DNA of 9,055 nt, from contig DASZZX010000318.1 in NCBI GenBank assembly GCA_036260415.1, positions 1-9,055 of the forward strand, in the 5' to 3' direction. Under the pieces are notes generated by a model that had not been told where the DNA came from, made no database searches, and was given only the letters and a program-made list of their open reading frames with translations. This DNA is from DASZZX01 sp036260415 (GTDB lineage: Bacteria; Actinomycetota; Nitriliruptoria; Nitriliruptorales; JAHWKO01). The translations under genes were made by a program, and so were the position numbers. Of this stretch, positions 6,072 through 9,055 are shown piece after piece. Within the stretch, counting starts at the first letter, position 1. The number at the start of each line of letters is the position of its first letter.

Positions 6072-7090
6072 CCGGACGCTCCCCGTCCGATCGCCAGCAT
6101 CCGCTCGACCGCCATGCGTGCCCGGCTGGCCGTCGCCGCCGGGATCTCGACGCGGTGCTCGAGCCGTTCGAGGCAGCGCAGGATCTTCGCGAGCGTGATC
6201 CGCTTCATGTGCGGGCAGAGGTTGCACGGGCGCACGAACTCGACGTCGGGGTACTCGACGGCGACGTTGTCGCTCATCGAGCACTCGGTGAGCAGCACGA
6301 CCCGGCGGGGCCGGCACTCGCCCACGTAGCGGATCATCCCGGAGGTCGAGCCCACGAAATCGGCCTCGGCGAGCACGTCCGGTGGGCACTCGGGGTGCGC
6401 GACGATCTCGACGCCGGGAACCTGCCGGCGGTAGGTGTCCAGGTCGGCGGCCGTGAAGCGCTCGTGCACCTCGCAGTGGCCCTGCCAGAGGATCACCTCG
6501 ACGTCGGTCTGGCTCGCGACGTGGCGGCCCAGGTACTCGTCGGGGAGCACGATGACCCGGTCGACGCCGAACGACTCCACCACCTCGACCGCGTTCGCGG
6601 AGGTGCAGCACACGTCGGACTCCGCCTTGACCTCGGCGGAGGTGTTGACGTAGGTCACGACCGGCACTCCCGGGTGGCGCCGGCGCAGCAGCCGGACGTC
6701 GGCGGCCGTGATCGACGCCGCCAACGAGCAGCCCGCCTGGGTGTCGGGGATGAGCACGGTCCGGTCGGGGCTGAGCAGCTTGGCGGTCTCCGCCATGAAG
6801 TGGACGCCGGCGAGCACGATCACGTCGGCATCGGTGTCGACCGCACGGCGGGCCAGTGCCAGCGAGTCGCCGGTGAGGTCGGCGACGCCGTGGAAGATCT
6901 CCGGCGTCTGGTAGTTGTGGGCGAGGATCACGGCGTTGCGGCGTCGCTTGAGGTCGTCGATCGCGGCGATCAGCGGCTGGTAGGCGGCCCACTCCACCTC
7001 CGGAACGGCCTCGAGTCGCCCCGGCACGGTCGCCCCCGCGGTGGCTGGCCGGCCGACGGCGTCGATCATGGGCAGGGCGCTGACCGGCAT
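6068..7090 (-). CDS. nadA: Quinolinate synthase
   Basis: NadA condenses iminoaspartate with dihydroxyacetone phosphate to give quinolinate, using an oxygen-sensitive [4Fe-4S] cluster. The 340-residue protein carries LAHNYQ at 57-61, the TGDSL region near 73-77, and GVHFMAETAKLL at 95-106. It also has PDTQAGCSLA with Cys121, YVNTSAEVKAESDVCCTSAN at 147-166, WQGHCEVH with Cys206, AHPEC, GSTSGM at 247-252, and RPCNLCPHMKRITL at 287-300 with Cys289 and Cys292. Cys121, Cys206 and one of the last pair are the expected cluster ligands. The ATG at 7090 is supported by AAGG at 7099-7102 with 8-nt spacing. It is the first gene of nadABC, directly downstream of a candidate promoter and palindrome, so it is probably controlled by the NrtR-like protein encoded upstream. 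Confidence 0.95.
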   Translation of the reverse strand: MPVSALPMIDAVGRPATAGATVPGRLEAVPEVEWAAYQPLIAAIDDLKRRRNAVILAHNYQTPEIFHGVADLTGDSLALARRAVDTDADVIVLAGVHFMAETAKLLSPDRTVLIPDTQAGCSLAASITAADVRLLRRRHPGVPVVTYVNTSAEVKAESDVCCTSANAVEVVESFGVDRVIVLPDEYLGRHVASQTDVEVILWQGHCEVHERFTAADLDTYRRQVPGVEIVAHPECPPDVLAEADFVGSTSGMIRYVGECRPRRVVLLTECSMSDNVAVEYPDVEFVRPCNLCPHMKRITLAKILRCLERLEHRVEIPAATASRARMAVERMLAIGRGASG

Positions 7091-7100
7091 CCGCGACGCC

Positions 7101-7121
7101 TTATGCTCGACTTGAGTATAA
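7101..7121 (-). promoter_or_regulatory. Imperfect 21-bp palindrome before nadA, candidate NrtR operator
   Basis: The half-sites TTATGCTC (7101-7108) and GAGTATAA (7114-7121) match as inverted repeats at 7 of 8 positions around a 5-bp centre. The stretch is AT-rich in a very GC-rich region and lies 10 bp upstream of the nadA ATG. An NrtR-like regulator is encoded just upstream, and that family represses NAD genes from palindromes in their promoters. On the minus strand the palindrome also contains TATACT, which could itself act as a -10 element. The assignment rests on position and symmetry, not on a matched motif model. Confidence 0.6.
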
Positions 7122-7129
7122 AGAGGGCG

Positions 7130-7158
7130 AGGTTAGCTGCGCGTCGCACGACGGTCAA
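7130..7158 (-). promoter_or_regulatory. Candidate promoter of nadABC
   Basis: On the minus strand TTGACC (7158-7153) and TAACCT (7135-7130) are separated by 17 nt, fitting the actinobacterial TTGAC and TAnnnT pattern. Transcription would then start close to the edge of the palindrome at 7101-7121, a good position for repression. An alternative -10 is TATACT at 7120-7115, but it lacks a recognisable -35 at normal spacing. Confidence 0.4.
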
Positions 7159-7182
7159 CAGCCCAGGTGCCCCCGCCGGTGG

Positions 7183-8199
7183 TCAGTGGCCCCCGGGGAC
7201 GCCCACGCCAGGAGCGGGTCGCTCGCGCAGAACTTCCCGCCGAAACCGGAAGAGCTCGGCCGGGCGGCCCCTCCGCAGGATCTCGTGGCGGCCGGTGCCC
7301 TCCACCAGCCGGCTCCGCTCCAGCAGGCGACGGAAGTTCTGCTTGTGCAGCCGCACACCGGAGAGGGCCTCGACCACCTGCTGCAGCTGCAGCAGGGTGA
7401 ACGTGGCCGGCAGCAACTCGAACACGACCGGGCGGTAGCGCAGCTTGCCGCGCAGGCGGCCGAGCGCCGTCGCGACGATCCGCCGGTGGTCGAGGACCAT
7501 GGGTCGGCCGAACGACCCGTCGTCGGGGCCGCTGGTCACGTGGACGGGCTGGCCTCCTCCGGCGTCGCGGCCGGCCTCGGGGCCGCTGGTCGCGTGGATG
7601 GGCTGGCCTCCTCCGGCGTCGCGGCCGGCCTCCGGGACGAGTCCCAGCTCGTACAGGAGCTCGTACCGTTCGAGCACCCGTTCACGGTCCCACGGTGCGC
7701 CCGACAGGCCGAAGGTCACCGCCGCCCGCTCCCGGCGCCTCCCCGCAACGATCGGGTCCCCCGAGGCGCCGATCCAGGCTTCGAGTGCCGGCACCACCTG
7801 ACGGTCGATGATCGCCGGGCGCTGCTCGCGCCAGTCCTCCCAGGGGACGTACACGTACAGGTCCTGCCAGCGGGCGTCGACTCCAGCCACCGGTGGGCTC
7901 TCGTGGACGAGCGCGAGGTAGGCGATCGACAGCACACGTGCGTCCGCGGCGGGGTGGCGGTCGCGGTCGCCGAACGTGTACAGCTGTTCGACGTAGCCCA
8001 GCTCCAGGCCCGTCTGTTCGCGGACCCAACGCCGCAGTCCGAGTTCGAGCGTGCGGTCGCGTTCCGGATCGAGCGGTCCGAAGGGCAGCGCGTCGAGCGG
8101 CTCCCCGCCGTCGGTGTCGGGGGCGACCTGCGGGCGTGTGACGGTGAGCACCCGTGGGGTCCCGCCGGTGACCGTGATGATCACCGCGTTCAGACCCAC
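7183..8199 (-). CDS. nrtR: NrtR-like Nudix-domain transcriptional regulator of NAD biosynthesis
   Basis: The protein has an N-terminal Nudix-like sensor (about residues 1-165) and a C-terminal winged helix (about 235-325), the NrtR layout. In the family, the Nudix part senses ADP-ribose or related NAD metabolites and controls DNA binding. Evidence for the C-terminal part is the MVLDHRRIVATALGRLRGKLRYRP stretch followed by FELLPATFTLLQLQQVVEAL and LHKQNFRRLLE, all typical of this regulator group. The Nudix box (about 41-65, ending REQTGL) is degenerate: two glutamates expected in the catalytic RExxEExGx motif are Trp58 and Gln62, so hydrolysis is unlikely. The linker carries two copies of an 18-residue unit at about 190-225. 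The start is GTG at 8199, with no good nearby ribosome binding site; a GAGGAG lies about 24 nt upstream, so the start is less certain. It is divergent from nothing and lies 92 bp upstream of nadA on the same strand. Confidence 0.88.
   Translation of the reverse strand: MGLNAVIITVTGGTPRVLTVTRPQVAPDTDGGEPLDALPFGPLDPERDRTLELGLRRWVREQTGLELGYVEQLYTFGDRDRHPAADARVLSIAYLALVHESPPVAGVDARWQDLYVYVPWEDWREQRPAIIDRQVVPALEAWIGASGDPIVAGRRRERAAVTFGLSGAPWDRERVLERYELLYELGLVPEAGRDAGGGQPIHATSGPEAGRDAGGGQPVHVTSGPDDGSFGRPMVLDHRRIVATALGRLRGKLRYRPVVFELLPATFTLLQLQQVVEALSGVRLHKQNFRRLLERSRLVEGTGRHEILRRGRPAELFRFRREVLRERPAPGVGVPGGH
7524..7631. repeat. Two-copy 54-bp tandem repeat within nrtR
   Basis: Copies at 7524-7577 and 7578-7631 are directly adjacent and differ at two bases only. 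The unit length is a multiple of three, so the reading frame of nrtR is kept. It encodes 18 residues (EAGRDAGGGQP followed by a variable IHAT or VHVT and SGP) in the linker between the sensor and DNA-binding domains. The near identity suggests recent duplication or copy-number change. Confidence 0.93.
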
Positions 8200-8306
8200 C
8201 GTGACGTGAACGACGATCGATCGCTCCTCGACGCGGCACGCGGTACCGCCGCCCGACGGTAGCGGCTGCGCCCGCTGGAGAGGCCGAGCGGGGTGCGGGC
8301 TGGGTA

Positions 8307-8331
8307 CCCGGCGGAGGAGAGCCTCCGCGGG
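8307..8331 (-). terminator. Strong hairpin after the alpha/beta hydrolase gene
   Basis: GCGGAGG (8311-8317) pairs with CCTCCGC (8322-8328) around AGAG, and CCC/GGG extends the stem with one bulged G. It lies 34 nt after the stop of the hydrolase gene and upstream of nrtR, in a 165-bp gap with no coding sequence that I can support. There is no T-tract. Termination is the likeliest role, but the hairpin could instead be in the nrtR leader. Confidence 0.5.
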
Positions 8332-8364
8332 TGCACCCGGTCCTGGGGGATCGGCGATCGTGCG

Positions 8365-9055
8365 TCACGGCCACCAGCCGTCCTGGCGGTCGAGGACGGT
8401 CGTGGCGAACCGCCAGGCGTTCCACAGGTCGTCGGTGGCGCGTAGCCAGCTGCCCGGCGAGCTCAGCTCGAGATCGACGTGATCGAAGCTGTCCACGGTG
8501 ATCGTCTGCGCGTGGGGGAGTGCCGCGCCCAGCCGTCGTAGCTCTCCGTACGGCACCGTCGGGTCGTCGCTGGCGTGCATCGCCACGATCGGCACGTGCA
8601 GACGGTCGGAGACGGTCGCGGGCGACATCCGGGCCACGCGGTCGCGGATGTCCTGGGGGAGGCGCGACGCCAGACGGGACGTGCGCGCCGGCTCCCGGTT
8701 GGTGACCAACGCGTACACGCCCTGGGCCGCGGGCGGCAAGCCGGCGGGGTCCCGGTCACCGTCGAGGGCCTCACGCGCCGGCCTACGCTGGGCGGGAGGC
8801 AGCAGCTCGACCATCTGGTCACGCACGATCTCGTGGGCGCGCGGGTCGGCGTCCCACGGGACACGTTGCCCGTCGACGAGCGACACCCCGGTCGTGGCGG
8901 CCTGCAGGACCCCGACCAGGTCGAAGTAGGCGCCGAAGGTCGCGATTCCTGCGAGGCGGTCACCCAGACGTCCGTCGGACCCCGCGAGCAGACACAGTGA
9001 GCCACCGAACGAGAAGCCCAGCAGCATCACCCGATGGCGGCCGGGGGGGGGGGGG
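8365..9055 (-). CDS. Alpha/beta hydrolase, C-terminal part
   Basis: The gene runs off the right end of the window, so the N-terminal part is missing. The nucleophile elbow GFSFGG (serine encoded near 9010-9012) is followed about 150 residues later by HASDDPTVPY, with the catalytic aspartate. About 28 residues after that comes SFDHVDLE with the catalytic histidine. This order and spacing is that of the alpha/beta hydrolase fold, close to dienelactone-hydrolase or prolyl-oligopeptidase-like esterases. No lid or specificity signature identifies a substrate. The reading frame stays open past an internal GTG at 9030 (GRHRV upstream resembles the strand preceding the elbow), so that GTG is not the real start. 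The last codons fall in the G homopolymer and cannot be trusted. No functional link to nrtR is visible. Confidence 0.8.
   Translation of the reverse strand, partial: PPPPGRHRVMLLGFSFGGSLCLLAGSDGRLGDRLAGIATFGAYFDLVGVLQAATTGVSLVDGQRVPWDADPRAHEIVRDQMVELLPPAQRRPAREALDGDRDPAGLPPAAQGVYALVTNREPARTSRLASRLPQDIRDRVARMSPATVSDRLHVPIVAMHASDDPTVPYGELRRLGAALPHAQTITVDSFDHVDLELSSPGSWLRATDDLWNAWRFATTVLDRQDGWWP
9043..9055. other. Terminal poly-G run at contig edge
   Basis: Thirteen consecutive G close the window. Inside a coding frame this would give a run of prolines in front of the hydrolase core strand, which does not fit the family. A sequencing or assembly edge artefact is more likely than genomic sequence. 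Confidence 0.7.

Noticed and set aside
4494..6992. Extension of nadB upstream to an 832-residue protein
   Set aside because: The part upstream of 6071 is an out-of-frame reading of nadA with arginine/proline-rich sequence. The GTG at 6071 has a good ribosome binding site and gives the normal NadB length.
8214..8223. CGATCGATCG palindrome just upstream of the nrtR start as an operator
   Set aside because: It is a simple 10-bp self-complementary sequence, unlike the AT-rich palindrome before nadA, and such motifs are common by chance in high-GC DNA.
7186..8262. A 358-codon plus-strand frame opposite nrtR
   Set aside because: It has no recognisable domain and covers a well-supported minus-strand regulator; it arises from GC-biased codon use.
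1..9055. CRISPR arrays, tRNA or rRNA genes, insertion sequences or phage genes
   Set aside because: No spaced direct repeats, cloverleaf-like sequences, rRNA motifs, transposase domains or terminal inverted repeats were seen; the only clear direct repeat is the two-copy unit in nrtR.

Overview
The window is high-GC DNA with actinobacterial-style regulatory and coding signals (GTG starts, GGAGG-type ribosome binding sites, tightly packed operons). The Nudix-type regulator next to nadABC also points to Actinomycetota. A more exact placement, such as a deep-branching halophilic or anaerobic lineage, cannot be settled from the sequence. Both ends cut through genes and the right end is a run of 13 G, so this looks like one complete short contig from a draft or metagenome assembly.

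Left block, 1-3498, plus strand: the distal part of a glycine/sarcosine/betaine reductase operon in the order grdB (5' end missing), grdC, trxA, grdA. Two genes are interrupted by an in-frame TGA that should be read as selenocysteine: grdB at 982-984 and grdA at 3166-3168. Conserved protein continues in the same frame after each TGA, and each is followed by a SECIS-like hairpin at a plausible distance. In the known pathway, component B activates the amine substrate on its selenocysteine, GrdA carries the carboxymethyl selenoether, GrdC (with GrdD) releases acetyl phosphate, and thioredoxin re-reduces GrdA. GrdD, GrdE and thioredoxin reductase are not in the window. The component B motif is U-x-x-G-x-x-C rather than the U-x-x-C-x-x-C I recall from clostridial proteins. 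A strong hairpin at 3525-3552 closes the operon.

Middle block, 3585-8199, minus strand: nrtR, then nadA, nadB and nadC, the complete aspartate-to-nicotinate-mononucleotide branch of NAD synthesis with a Nudix/winged-helix regulator upstream. A 21-bp imperfect palindrome at 7101-7121, just downstream of a plausible promoter and before nadA, is the obvious candidate operator. The NrtR-like protein has a degenerate Nudix box and a nearly perfect 54-bp tandem duplication in the linker between its two domains.

Right end, 8365-9055, minus strand: the C-terminal part of an alpha/beta hydrolase with a recognisable Ser-Asp-His triad, followed by a hairpin. The most interesting content is the selenocysteine-dependent reductase operon in an apparently actinobacterial background. 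Standard gene calling would split both selenoprotein genes.
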